This document shows, piece after piece, positions 20,500-31,319 of a stretch of 64,000 bases of DNA (position 1 is its first letter; each line of letters opens with the position of its first letter). Origin of the DNA: Hanleya hanleyi (taxonomy: Eukaryota; Mollusca; Polyplacophora; Lepidopleurida; Hanleyidae); assembly GCA_036873755.1 (NCBI GenBank), contig JAVTVY010019008.1, positions 19,663 through 83,662 on the forward strand, in the 5' to 3' direction. Both the position numbers and the translations under genes were made by a program. The notes beneath the pieces were generated by a model, which was given only the letters and a program-made list of their open reading frames with translations, was not told the origin of the DNA and made no database searches.

Positions 20500-22384
20500 G
20501 AATAGCAGGCATGACAGACTCGATTACGTTGTTGAAGACAGACTTAGAAGTTAACGGCTGATGCAACAGTTGGTTTATCGCAAAAACCGGAACATCCGAC
20601 TTAGTGTCGCGAAGCAATGCTTTTCGCTGTACCTGAAGAAGCGAGACATAAGAAAAAGCACCTCCCTCAATATGACGATTAGACTTGTTGAGTGTGTCAA
20701 TAAAACCTCATAAGTAAGCAAGGCGACCAGGAGACAAAAGAGCCGAACCATGCAAGCAACATCTCCAGAAGATTATCAACAACTTTGACGGGAAACCCAA
20801 GGGAAGATGATTTAGAAATCTCCAAAACTTTACCCAAATCCCGATCACGTCTGGGAGGTTTGTCTGGAAGAACGCCATCATGGAGTTGGTAAAACGAAAA
20901 AGTGGGTTTCTTAAACTTGTTGTCATCCTCCAGCTGACGATCAAAGATAACACAATTAGACGCCCAAGCCAGAGACGGTGCACAAGTAAGGGATGTCGTA
21001 GGCGAAACAGACGAGAAAGCGGAAGAAGCCGCTGTCGCACACTTAACTCTAGAACGAGAAGATGAAGGGACAGCAGTAGTAGTCGACGCATCTACAGAAT
21101 TGTTAGAAGAAGGTGAAGAATCCCGACTAGAAGACGAAGACGCTGAAGTCGAGCGCCATTCAGGCGAACAACCGTCGGTGCCTCGATGAGAAGCAGACAA
21201 CAAACGATCAAGAGACTGATCCAGAAATGGAGTCCGGGAATGTCGAACTTAAAGGAGGTGTAGAAGAACGACGTGGTGAACGGCGTTGTGGCGTACGGGA
21301 ACAGCGAACAGGTATACGAGAACGCCGTGCCGGCGTACGGGAACGACATTGTGGTGTACGAGAATGACGTACAGATGTAAGTGAACGACATGCTAACGTA
21401 CGGGAACAGTGTTGAGGCGTACGTGAATGACGAACAGGCGAACGAGAACGACGTACAGGTGTATGAGAACGACGTGACGGCATATTGGGACGTCGTTGTG
21501 GTGTAACATAACGACATAATGGCGAACGAGAATAGCATTGCGGAGAACGGGAACGGCGTTGTGATGTACGAGAACATCACTTAGGTGAATGGGAACGACG
21601 TTGTGGCGTACAAGAACGACGTTGTAAGAAATCAACTGAAGTTGAACCCGAAGGCTGTAAATCCGAAACTCAAAAAGTCGCAGTAGAGTCCGAACGAACA
21701 GCTGTAGTCCGCGAAGCTGTTTTGGACAAAACAGCTGTAGAAGAAAGCCGAGATTTAAAACACAGAGGCGAAGTCGAAATGCGTCGAAGCTTTTTCTTTT
21801 TCATAGATCTAGACTGTGGAAAGACGTCCGACAATAGATTGGGCGAAGTAGTAACCCGCGAAGCTGAAATCTTTTGTTCTTCGATAACAAAAGACTACTC
21901 AGAAAAGGCCGGTCGCTTGGAGACAGGATCCTTTGTTGTCGCAAACAAAGGAACGGACTTAGTCACCGACCCGCCAGACGAGTTCTTACCACCACGACCT
22001 AGACTGTCTGGAAATTTGTCAATATCGACCTGTCTAACTACACCACTAGGGGGAATGGTAGGACTGAGAAGACGAGATACTTCCAAACGTGAACTAGGAA
22101 GATCTTCATTAAATTTAAATTCCCCGATGAGAGCAATTTCGTTTTGATGTCTCTCGTCGCCAGATAAACTAAGGTCCTCAGAAGCCCATAACAAGAACGC
22201 CCGTCTAGCCTGGGCATAATTCTTCCAGGTAGCGTCGTCCCAGTTCAGGCACTCCATACACGTGGCCTGTCGATAGCAAAGATGTCCTTTGCATGAGAAA
22301 CAGAATGCACGAGTCCAAAACAGACCAAAAACGCCGACAAGAACAGCAAGATTTAGAATTCACAGGGACAGTAAGATCCGACAT
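20285..22384 (-). pseudogene. DIRS gag-like region, degraded
   Basis: Starts at an ATG near 22384 and is broken into several frames. Seen: a cysteine cluster CFSCKGHLC...CMEC around 22250-22310, continuing in the frame 22257-21895 (WDDATWKNYAQARRAFLLWA). An Arg/Ser/Thr-rich segment encoded by ~24-30-bp tandem repeats (21230-21620) follows, then a Ser-rich part (21203-20697), and an Arg/Gly-rich tail SRGRRTTRGKSFRGRG at 20285-20340. At least two frame breaks (near 22260 and within the repeat region) show decay. It would be the nucleic-acid-binding structural protein of the element. Confidence 0.65.
21230..21620. repeat. Short tandem repeats in DIRS gag (Arg-rich coding)
   Basis: Units of 24-30 bp built around GGCGTACGGGAACG, encoding a repeated (S)RTPxRxSR pattern in one minus-strand frame. 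All three minus frames stay largely open through it. Confidence 0.75.
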
Positions 22385-22499
22385 TGTGATCCAAGTAAAC
22401 TGCAAGTAATTAGCTTAGAGAAATAACACCAGGTTATGTCCAAACTAGCAAAGATAGGAACTCCGTCAAAACACAACTGCACGCGAGCAGTTGCAGGAA

Positions 22500-22640
22500 G
22501 AAAGAGGCGGTTTTCATGAGCACGCAGGTGCAGAGCAACCCGACTGAGCTCCCTAAGGGGAGATTTTCTTCTGCAAATGGAATCTCCTACGGAGGATTAA
22601 GGCTAAGCAATAGCAGGTGTCGATTTGAGCAATAAATAAG
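22500..22640. repeat. DIRS right inverted terminal repeat (5' side)
   Basis: GAGCAACCCGACTGAGCTCC, ACGGAGGATTAAGGCTAAGC and CAATAGCAGGTGTCGA are the complements of the left repeat and of the internal complementary region. Confidence 0.8.
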
Positions 22641-23400
22641 AGACGTTCGGTGACTATCACTATCAAATTGAGAGCGCCCCACCTCATTCGGTACCTGATA
22701 ACATATGTGGTGAAAGTTCCTAGCTGCCAGGCTATTTTCCGCATTACGGTAAGTTCCCTAAGTGTTCGCGACCCTAAGTAAATTCGAAAACGGGCATTTT
22801 TCGCCAAGTCACGCAACACTGTTCCCTAAGTAATCGAAAACGGCCCATTCACGAAAAACTGCGGTCATAACTATTCGAAAATCCCCCATTTATCGTGGTT
22901 GCGAGATTGATAATATCGTGGGTTAATGCTGTTGTGCGATGGAAAAACTTCCAGATCAAAGAGTTTCCTTAGAATTAGTTTTTGATAAAACTTGCATTTT
23001 TTTAGCATTTTGAACATAACCAATTGTAACAACTAAGTTGATTTTCATTATGTCTCAAACAAAATGTATGTTTGAACTGCGATTTCTCATGGTCATTAAA
23101 TTGAGAATATTGCCGGTTACGGGATCGTGTGATATTAAACATTGCCGATTGAAGAGAGCATATGCGTTCGATATTATACTGAAAATATCAAAATGAAGAA
23201 CTGGAAGTTACGTTTCATCCGGTCTTAACAAAATATATTGCTGAAGTTTGACCGGACATTTGAACTACAGATTTTCTTAGTCGCAGGTATGGCAGGCTTG
23301 GCGTTTTTATACCATGGTACAAAATAATTTATAGGATGCCTGAAAACATTTTATACCTTGGTATATATTATTTTATACCATGTTACAAAATACCAAATCA
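22641..23400. other. Noncoding stretch
   Basis: Contains degenerate phrases around CCCTAAGTAATTCGAAAA (near 22747-22880) and three TATACCATGGTACAAAAT-like palindromes (23309-23395). No gene is seen. Confidence 0.45.
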
Positions 23401-23598
23401 TGGCAGGGATGGCCAACAATAAGCAATCTCAACCATCCTCTCACTGATGTCAAGGCACTCTCCAAGTTTAAAGTCGATCGCTTCAATAGTTCTCGAGTTA
23501 TTGGTCGGACAAGAAATTTGCAACGGAATGATGGAAGGATGGAATAGGGATGCCAAGAGTTTCTAAGTCCCTCCCACTTATGTGGCGGGGGACAATTA
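23401..23598 (+). mobile_element. Helentron-associated-like element fragment (one monomer plus 3' hairpin)
   Basis: Contains one diverged copy of the 157-bp monomer found at 25751-27350 (ACTGATGTCAAGGCACTCTC, AAGTCGATCG, TTCTCGAG). It ends in the hairpin GTCCCTCCCACTT/ATGTGGCGGGGGAC, like the larger copy. Confidence 0.55.
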
Positions 23599-23639
23599 GC
23601 ATGTGACCAACCAATAACCAGCTCCAATACAAACTTTGA

Positions 23640-24745
23640 ATATCAACAGGATTTTATTGTAGCCCAAAAACACAACAATTAAATAATATAACCAAAGAAC
23701 ATAACAAATATTAATGAGTACCGGTAATTAACAACATTCAAAACAAATGTTAATAAATTAAAGAATAATTTCCAATTGTATTAACCTGTATTGTGTATCA
23801 AAATAGAATGCTGATAAAGTAAGAACGAACAGATGTATGATATGCTGAAGAACATATTAATGATTTTAGTTAAGTAAATTATCGCCAAAAGCTGCTTGGA
23901 ATGAACATAAGCTCAGGTATAAGAAGCACATTGAACCTGTCTGTTCTGACACATCTGTAAATATATCATACAATAAAACCTGCCTAAACTCAACTGACAT
24001 AGGGCATGGTCCAGTGTGTATATAAATATATTGTATTTGCCCTCTATAAGCCAGAAGCTTGTCTGTACTGTCAGTATATCCGTGTCCCAAGCATGGTCAG
24101 CAGTCACAGTTTCTCCAAAGAGTCAGGTTGGAAGGCTTATAAAAACACAGAATGGGATCCCTTCGCACTATAGCCTAATTTAGCCTATAAAAAATACATA
24201 GATTAATGGGATTAATTAGGACAGCCATGTAGATTAAATCCACCAACTCCTATAGTTTTCAACCACTATAAACCAGATTCTGTCATAGACAATACACTTG
24301 CACTAAACACGGTTTGCTTTGTAGTGTAACCCAATATTACCTGAACAGGGGGTGGGAAACAAGCCCATTAGTGAACTTTTCTCTGATGCTGAAAAAAGAC
24401 AAGAAATCAAAAGCTTAAACTTTGTCACCTTATAGCTTATGATATTGGGGTAATTTTCAGCCTATTTGCATGACCCCCCCAGCAAAGCATCAAAATGGCG
24501 GCCATGACGATGTAACTGAAAAATATCATTTTTATTCCTTTTCTTCAAAATCTTTTCAGAAGTATAATATTTCACATGAAATTATGATTTCCCAATTCAC
24601 TGTACAGTTTTAGCATCTAAATATTTTTGAGATGACACGTTCTTGGTAAAGCATAGTTGAAATATCAAACACACCCATTAGAGTTTGGTATCAATCACCA
24701 ACAGTGAATGCAAACACACTGCCCCACTCTTATTAAACATCTCCG
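23640..24745. other. AT-rich noncoding stretch
   Basis: No gene or clear repeat beyond low-complexity AT sequence; short minus-strand frames at 23866-24107 lack features. Confidence 0.45.
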
Positions 24746-24749
24746 CTTC

Positions 24750-24962
24750 CTCTAATAGCTCAGTTGCACATTATTGAAAGAATAATGAAGGGCCTGCATG
24801 TTTGCTGACCTGTCACTTCAGCTGATCAGCTACTGGGTTGTATAATTTCAAATTTCCCTATCTTTTAACCCAGGAGACTATTTGATCAGCTTAAGTCATT
24901 GGTCCATAAACAGCGAGGATCTTTGTTCTCTCAATAATGTGCGACTGAGCCACTGATTAGAG
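24750..24962. mobile_element. TIR MITE, family M1 (copy 1)
   Basis: The ends are inverted: AGCTCAGTTGCACATTATTG at left, and AATAATGTGCGACTGAGC at right, plus outer CTCTAAT/ATTAGAG. Shares termini and the phrase TGGGTTGTATAATTTC with 41661-42049. Confidence 0.65.
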
Positions 24963-25500
24963 GGCCTGCATTTTACTGTGCCCAACTCGCGGAAGCATTG
25001 ATTCAAGTCCCCCATCCAGTTGTAGTATCTATGGTTTACCATGAAATTGTCATCCTAAAATAATTGAATATAAATGTTACCCGCTTTTTAAATGGCAGGT
25101 TTAGTTTTTGTGGAGAAATCCCTCAAATAAGAGAAAATCATTGAATATGAATCAATGTCACATTATCAGACGAGTTGGATACTTTCATTTTCTGGAAGAG
25201 CTTGTTACAAAGAATTTGCCGAAGCCAGATAGGGTTAGCACATAGATTTAGTCTCTGAACAGTGTGTAGAGCCCAGGACAGCCAGCTGCCTCACGATAAA
25301 TCAACCTTCAATCAGAGTAACATGGAATGCTTAATAACCTTAATAATATTAGGGGAAAAGTAAAACAAATAAATTGCACAAATTTGTACCAATAACAGTA
25401 CAATGATTAAAATGATCACTCAAATAAAGTTTTAACTAGAAGAAATATTAATTTTTCAAAACACATTATGCATCAATTGTCATAAATTAGAACAAGCTGA
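24963..25500. other. Noncoding stretch
   Basis: AT-rich; no gene or repeat recognised. Confidence 0.4.
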
Positions 25501-25750
25501 GTAGCTAGCAGGTCCTCCGCCAAGTAGCCTGTTTGAGAGCATGCAGCATATACGCTTCCATTATCTCCTTAAATATAACTTGGAAAGTGGATATGTGTAT
25601 GTGGAAAGAGACATTTATCTGGAATTGTTGAGACAATTTGAGGAGGTTTGGGAAGCAGTAATGGGTAGTGTAACACTGGAATGTAAGTCTGTAGTTGTAT
25701 ATGGATTTGTGGATGGTGAGGTTTATAAATCGATGGGTGGAATAGATCAA

Positions 25751-27350
25751 GATATCGCGTTCACAACACAGACGGGTACAATATGGGCGAGTGAAATCCA
25801 AGATGGTCAATGGCAGCCATCTTGGATTACATACTACCTCAATGAAAATCAATACCAATGGCTGTCTAACTGATGTGAAACACCCTCTCGAGTTTGAAGT
25901 CGATTGGTCAAATTGTTATCGAGATATCACGTTCACAAGATCCGAGATGGATGGAATCCAATATGGTCAATGGCAGCCATCTTGGATTACGTACCTCAGT
26001 GAAAATCAATACCAATGGCCGTCTGACTGATGTGAAGAACCTTCCCAAGCTTGAAGTTGATGGATGGAATTGTTCTCGAGATATCGCGTTCACAAGATCT
26101 GGGACGGATGGAATCCAATATGGTCAATGGCAGCCATCTTGGATTACGTACCTCAGTGAAAATCAATACCAATGGCCGTCTGACTGATGTGAAGAACCTT
26201 CCCAAGCTTAAAGTTGATGGATGGAATTGTTCTCGAGATATCGCGTTCACAAGATCTGGGACGGATGGAATCCAATATGGTCAATGGCAGCCATCTTGGA
26301 TTACGTACCTCAGTGAAAACCAATACCAATGGCCGTCCAACTGATGTGAAGCACCTTCTCAAGTTTGAAGTCGATTGGTCGAATTGTTCTCGAGATATCG
26401 CGTTCACAAGATGTGGGACGGACAGTATCCAATATGGTCGATGGCGGCCATCTTGGATTACGTACCTCAGTGAAAATCAATACCAATGGCCGTCCAACTG
26501 ATGTGAAGCACCTTCTCAAGTTTGAAGTCGATTGGTCAAATTGTTCTCGAGATATCGCGTTCACAAGATGTGGGACGGACAGAATCCAATATGGTCGATG
26601 GCGGCCATCTTGGATTACGTACCTCAGTGAAAATCAATACCAATGGCCATCCAACTGATGTGAAGCACCTTCTCAAGTTTGAAGTCGATTGGTCGAATTG
26701 TTCTCGAGATATCGCGTTCACAAGATGTGGGACGGACAGAATCCAATATGGTCGATGGCGGCCATCTTGGATTACGTACCTCAGTGAAAATCAATACCAA
26801 TGGCCGTCCAACTGATGTGAAGCACCTTCTCAAGTTTGAAGTCGATTGGTCGAATTGTTCTCGAGATATCGCGTTCACAAGATGTGGGACGGACAGAATC
26901 CAATATGGTCGATGGCGGCCATCTTGGATTACGTACCTCAGTGAAAATCAATACCAATGGCCATCCAACTGATGTGAAGCACCTTCTCAAGTTTGAAGTC
27001 GATTGGTCGAATTGTTCTCGAGATATCGCGTTCACAAGATGTGGGACGGACAGAATCCAATATGGTCGATGGCGGCCATCTTGGATTACGTACCTCAGTG
27101 AAAATCAATACCAATGGCCGTCCAACTGATGTGAAGCACCTTCTCAAGTTTGAAGTCGATTGGTCGAATTGTTCTCGAGATATCGCGTTCACAAGATGTG
27201 GGACGGACAGAATCCAATATGGTCGATGGCGGCCATCTTGGATTACGTACCTCAGTGAAAATCAATACCAATGGCCGTCCAACTGATGTGAAGCACCTTC
27301 TCAAGTTTGAAGTCGATTGGTCGAATTGTTCTCAAGATATCGCGTTCACA
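25751..27350 (+). repeat. 157-bp tandem array (10 monomers plus a partial)
   Basis: Monomer starts (GATATCGCGTTCACAAG) at 25751, 25923, 26080, 26237, 26394, 26551, 26708, 26865, 27022, 27179 and 27336. The first interval is 172 bp, all later ones 157 bp. Left monomers are more diverged than right ones. Each contains GGCCATCTTGGATTACGTAC. The ~97-codon frames seen in each monomer are repeat shadows. Confidence 0.95.
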
Positions 27351-27440
27351 AGATGTGGGACGGACGGACGGAAGGACGGACGGAGGGACGGACGGAAGGA
27401 CGGACGGACGGACGGAAGGACGGACGGAAGGACGGACGGC
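27351..27440 (+). repeat. GGAC/GGAA tetranucleotide microsatellite
   Basis: (GGACGGAC)n with GGAAGGAC/GGAGGGAC variants, directly joined to the last partial 157-bp monomer. Confidence 0.9.
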
Positions 27441-27485
27441 TAGCATTTCCAAGTCCTCCCACCACTTCGTGGCGGAGGACAACAA

Positions 27486-28140
27486 AGTAACCTTCAAGGA
27501 TAAGAATTGGAGCTATGATAATACACTGATCATATCCCATGTATGACACCACATATGTATATATATAGTTCCACAATGACATTGCTTAAAGGATGATATA
27601 TACATCTGTACACGGATAAATAATATAAATATACTGTGTATATTTTGTCTTTTTGTAAAAATATTCTTTTGAAACCTTGCTTTCTCATGAGAGTGCAGAA
27701 GTATTTTGTGAAGAAATTAAAGAGGATAAATACATAATATTTTCCAAATTTTCGCAAAACAGATTCTCAAAACTTATACATGTACTTTTGGCAAGTAACA
27801 AAGAAAATTTATAATGTGATCCTTACGATTTTGATAAACATTTAAAATTCAAAATAATTTATACAAAAAAATATCCGATGGCAATGCATGGCATATAAAA
27901 TGAGAATAAACGGCATATAAATAAAAGTGTCCTTGGAATGTCCTATGTAGGAATTTATCTGGAATTGAATATTCAATATATGTAGATAATTAGCAAAGTT
28001 GGAATGACAGAACACCCATATATGTTCATTAGTACATGTTTACATATTCAGAACTGCATGAATATTGATGATAACAACTGAGAAATGGATAGTGATACAA
28101 GAACTGATAGATAAATCTGTACATCAAACCACTGTACATA
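27486..28140. other. AT-rich noncoding stretch
   Basis: No gene supported. Confidence 0.4.
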
Positions 28141-28330
28141 TATAACACAATGCTATTCTATGGATAACAACTTCTTTATTGCTGTGGAGCTGACGTTTCG
28201 TTGGAGATACTTCCAACTTTTTCAAAGCTATCTTTTTCATTAGCTTTGAAAAAGTTGTAAGTATCTCCAACGAAACGTCAGCTCCACAGCAATAAAGAAG
28301 TTGTTATCCATAGAATAGCATTGTGTTATA
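28141..28330. mobile_element. Near-perfect 190-bp palindrome (foldback MITE)
   Basis: Arms 28141-28230 and 28241-28330 are reverse complements over 90 bp with essentially one mismatch, around a 10-nt loop (TCTTTTTCAT). Arms start TATAACACAATGC. No coding capacity; a transcript would form a very stable hairpin. Confidence 0.9.
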
Positions 28331-28669
28331 TACGCCAACTTCTAAATGCCAATCAAAGAAATCACTGTACATATAACCATTACCAGAAGTTCATGAAAAC
28401 TCATCCACTTCTGCCATTACCCATGTAGTAATTTACATGTTGAGCCCAAAACAAACAAATACAGACACATTGTGAGATCAAGCTTAGCAGTTTTTAAGCA
28501 ATGGACAATATAATACTGGACAAGGACTGAAATACAATGTATGTCATTGTAAATCTTTGATATCATCACAAATAAAAACACAGGTACACATTCTGAAGCA
28601 CTTAGGGGGACAATTGAGTTTGCATATAACTGTACCAAGATCAACATTTCATACCAACATCCTCTGATT

Positions 28670-28961
28670 TCCACTTCTCTACAACATTCCTAGATCGTCT
28701 CACCAACACCTTTAAAATTTCACTTCTCTACAACACTCTATACAAATCCCCATCTATAACTCCCTCACAACATTTCTCTACAACATTCCATACAAAGTCT
28801 CCCCTAACACCCTCAAAATCTAATTCTCCATAACATTCCATACAATTCTCCCCTAGCTTTTAACAACCTCAAAGTTTCACCTCTCTACAACATATTCCAT
28901 ACAAATTCTCCTCTAACACCCTCAAAGTTACACATCTCTACAACATTCCATGTCAATCTTC
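28670..28961 (+). repeat. ~50-bp degenerate minisatellite (left part)
   Basis: Repeated phrase CTCTACAACATTCCATACAA plus CTCCCCTAACACCCTCAAA. It resumes at 29723-29850 after a 753-bp insertion. Confidence 0.75.
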
Positions 28962-29722
28962 TTAAGGTTACTGTTGCCGGTCCCAGTTATTTTTGCGCAC
29001 GCATCACAATTTTGCTTAATTAAGCTACAATGAATCTTTTACATGCATTCAAACTATACATTTTCTGAAAGCTCTTTATTCAGGGAATTTATCTTTTTTG
29101 GGATAAATTTCTGTTTTGTTGTTGTCCCAAGTGATTTATATCACGATATATGACATCATTTCGGATATTATGGTCTTCAAAAAGACGCGCTAATAACTCT
29201 TACAGTTTCCATCCAACAAACTTGATGTTTTTGAATAATAAAATTTACTATTTGAATAAGAAAACGGTGCCAGTTTTTTTAGTTATGCCCTAGGAGTATT
29301 TTATCAGCGTGCAAATTTGAAGAATTGAAAACAAAATAAAAAACATGACTCCCCTCGACTAAATCATAAATAACTGAAGAACAGATCCGAATTAAAAAAA
29401 ATTGTGGCACCGTTGTGAAGGTCTGCATATGTGGAATATTGTGCTCAAATTTCATGTTTCCATGTCCAATACTGAGAGAGAAATTAGAAAGAGAAAATGG
29501 ACATAGCGGTGAAAAACTAAACGGAGAAAAAGGGCAAAAACCAAGCCTTTGCTAATACACAGTGAATGACTTTTGAGTTTTAAAAGTCTAATTTTTGCTA
29601 TAAAAACACAAATTTTAATGATTTTTCTTCTTCCAACTTATAGATTTGACTGTGCACTTGAATATAAGACGAAAACATTTTTTTGGACATTTTGAAGCCT
29701 TGACCGGCAACAGTAACCTTAA
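28962..29722. mobile_element. piggyBac-like MITE with TTAA target duplication
   Basis: TTAA at 28962-28965 and 29719-29722 flanks a 753-bp element whose ends are perfect 17-bp inverted repeats, GGTTACTGTTGCCGGTC. It interrupts the minisatellite, whose units resume on the other side. TTAA duplication is the known signature of piggyBac transposases. No ORF inside, so it depends on a transposase elsewhere. Confidence 0.85.
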
Positions 29723-29850
29723 CACCTCTGAAATTCTACTTCTCTACAACATTCTATACAGATTCTCTTCTAACACCGTCAAAGTTTCACTTCTCTACAA
29801 CATTCCATGCAAAGTCTCCCTAACGCCCTCGAAATTTCACATCACAAGCT
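29723..29850 (+). repeat. ~50-bp minisatellite (right part)
   Basis: Same units as 28670-28961 (CTCTACAACATTC, TCACTTCTC, AACACC), displaced by the TTAA element. Confidence 0.7.
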
Positions 29851-31319
29851 CATTCACCCCAATTCATACATTTCATACATTGTACCATGCATTACAGTAC
29901 ATATAAAATAGTATCTTTTCACCAAAACTTAATCACTAACGGAGTTGGTTTACCACATTGAATAGTGGATATTATACAGTGAAACTCATGTAAAGATACC
30001 TCCATAAACCAACAAACCTGTAAATATCAACGGTGATGATGCACGTATGCAATATTCAATTTCCAATGTGTTGAACCTCCATTCAAGTCAAACACAGAAT
30101 GATCAGTCCCAAACATGGTTTGTATGGATAGGTTTAACAACATGTACAAGGTAAATCACAGAATTTCTGATATGTCTTCAATACTTAAAGATGTAATCAG
30201 CCTCAAATCTGGGCTGAAATCAATGTCTCTCAAACTCAGCGAAAGTGACATATGTTACAACAGGTACAAAATGAAACACATTTGACCACAAAAGAAACTA
30301 AACTTGTTTTTACCATTCACGAGAAAATAGAAGGAATTGATCTTTAAAAATAAACGGCATGGCATGCTGTTTATTTTTCCACGACCGTGTCAACAAGCGT
30401 ATACACGTATGGTGCATTCTACCAACGTATGCTGTGCGACATTACCGAACTGTAGACACGAGCCATGACGTTATTCCATGGCTGCAGCTGTGCAGCATTT
30501 AAATTCGTGAGCGTCGATACGTTACTCATACGTCACGCAGTGACGTCATTTTCCTCTCCGCGTACAACACACACTCAATGGCGAGACAGAAAAGCCGTCG
30601 AAGCGGGCAGAGTTACAAATTTATCTGACAAGATATTCTTGCATTCGTTGTATATGACGATCCCATTATTATCAAATATAATACATATGATGCTTTAGTA
30701 ATCTTCCCAGCTAAAAAAAATGCACAGGGGAGAGTTTACAAAATCCATCCATTTTGAGGCTGATTACATCTTTAAACATGTTACTTGTGAATACAAATAC
30801 AGTACCCTGTACCTTTCAAGAATATCTGATATTAAAGACATTAAATATCTGTACCTTACTCCAGTCTACGAAAAACACACTGGAAATGGAATTCATTTTC
30901 CAACACTGGGAAAAAATCCCATAACAAAATCTCCTTCATGAAACAATTCAAATTTTCTTAATTGATCACTCAATGCACAGTCAAAATATAGCCGGATATT
31001 TACTGACCTAATTGCGTTCTACATCTCCAACAATTTGACATATTCCTGTATTTTAATAAATATCAGGGATATGTTTTCTCAAATCTCACCTGTGCCAATC
31101 TATGAAATAAAACAGTTTTTTGTAAATCAATTTACATTTAGTTTGTCTATTAAACACTGATAGCCACCACACGAGTAATGATACTGATGAAATATTAGCA
31201 GATTTCAAACTATGTTTCCCAAAAGCACTTCAGTCAAGGCACAATATTCTCAACATGATTTGAACGTTCTTTGTTTTTACCCATTTTCCAATAGCAATAA
31301 ACCTGATTAATGAAACTTT
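29851..31319. other. Noncoding stretch downstream of the LRR gene
   Basis: No gene supported. It includes the presumed 3' UTR of the minus-strand LRR gene next to 31319; on the minus strand a TTTATTGCTA-type signal region (31291-31300, complement TAGCAATAAA) gives an AATAAA near 31297-31292. Confidence 0.45.

Larger units (their letters stand above)
15205..22640 (-). mobile_element. DIRS-type tyrosine-recombinase retrotransposon, full-length but defective
   Basis: Coding runs on the minus strand: gag-like (22384 to 20285), RT/RNase H (20499 to 18174, frameshifted) and tyrosine recombinase (18489 to ~17440, truncated). The ends are inverted repeats: 15205-15350 matches the reverse complement of 22500-22640 (CACCTGCTATTGCTTAGCC, GGAGCTCAGTCGGGTTGCTC). 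An internal complementary region at 15413-15512 joins the complements of both outer ends. Inverted termini plus internal complementary region plus overlapping YR are hallmarks of the DIRS1 group, as opposed to Ngaro/PAT split direct repeats. Mutations in every ORF make it non-autonomous. Confidence 0.85.
25503..27485 (+). mobile_element. Pearl/Helentron-associated-like element with 157-bp tandem core
   Basis: The 5' end has GTCCTCCGCCA (25512-25522), complementary to TGGCGGAGGAC in the 3' hairpin (27453-27478: GTCCTCCCACCACTT / GTGGCGGAGGAC). Between them are a unique 5' part, ten 157-bp monomers and a GGAC/GGAA microsatellite. This order (subterminal inverted match, tandem core, tetranucleotide run, 3' hairpin) is that described for bivalve pearl elements and Helentron-associated elements. 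No Rep/helicase gene is present, so it is non-autonomous. Confidence 0.65.

Noticed and set aside
25751..27350. CRISPR-like regular repeats
   Set aside because: Whole 157-bp units are repeated with no unique spacers, and the genome is eukaryotic.
26051..27546. Repeated ~97- and 84-codon open frames that look like a gene family
   Set aside because: One per 157-bp monomer on each strand; repeat shadows of the Helentron-like core.
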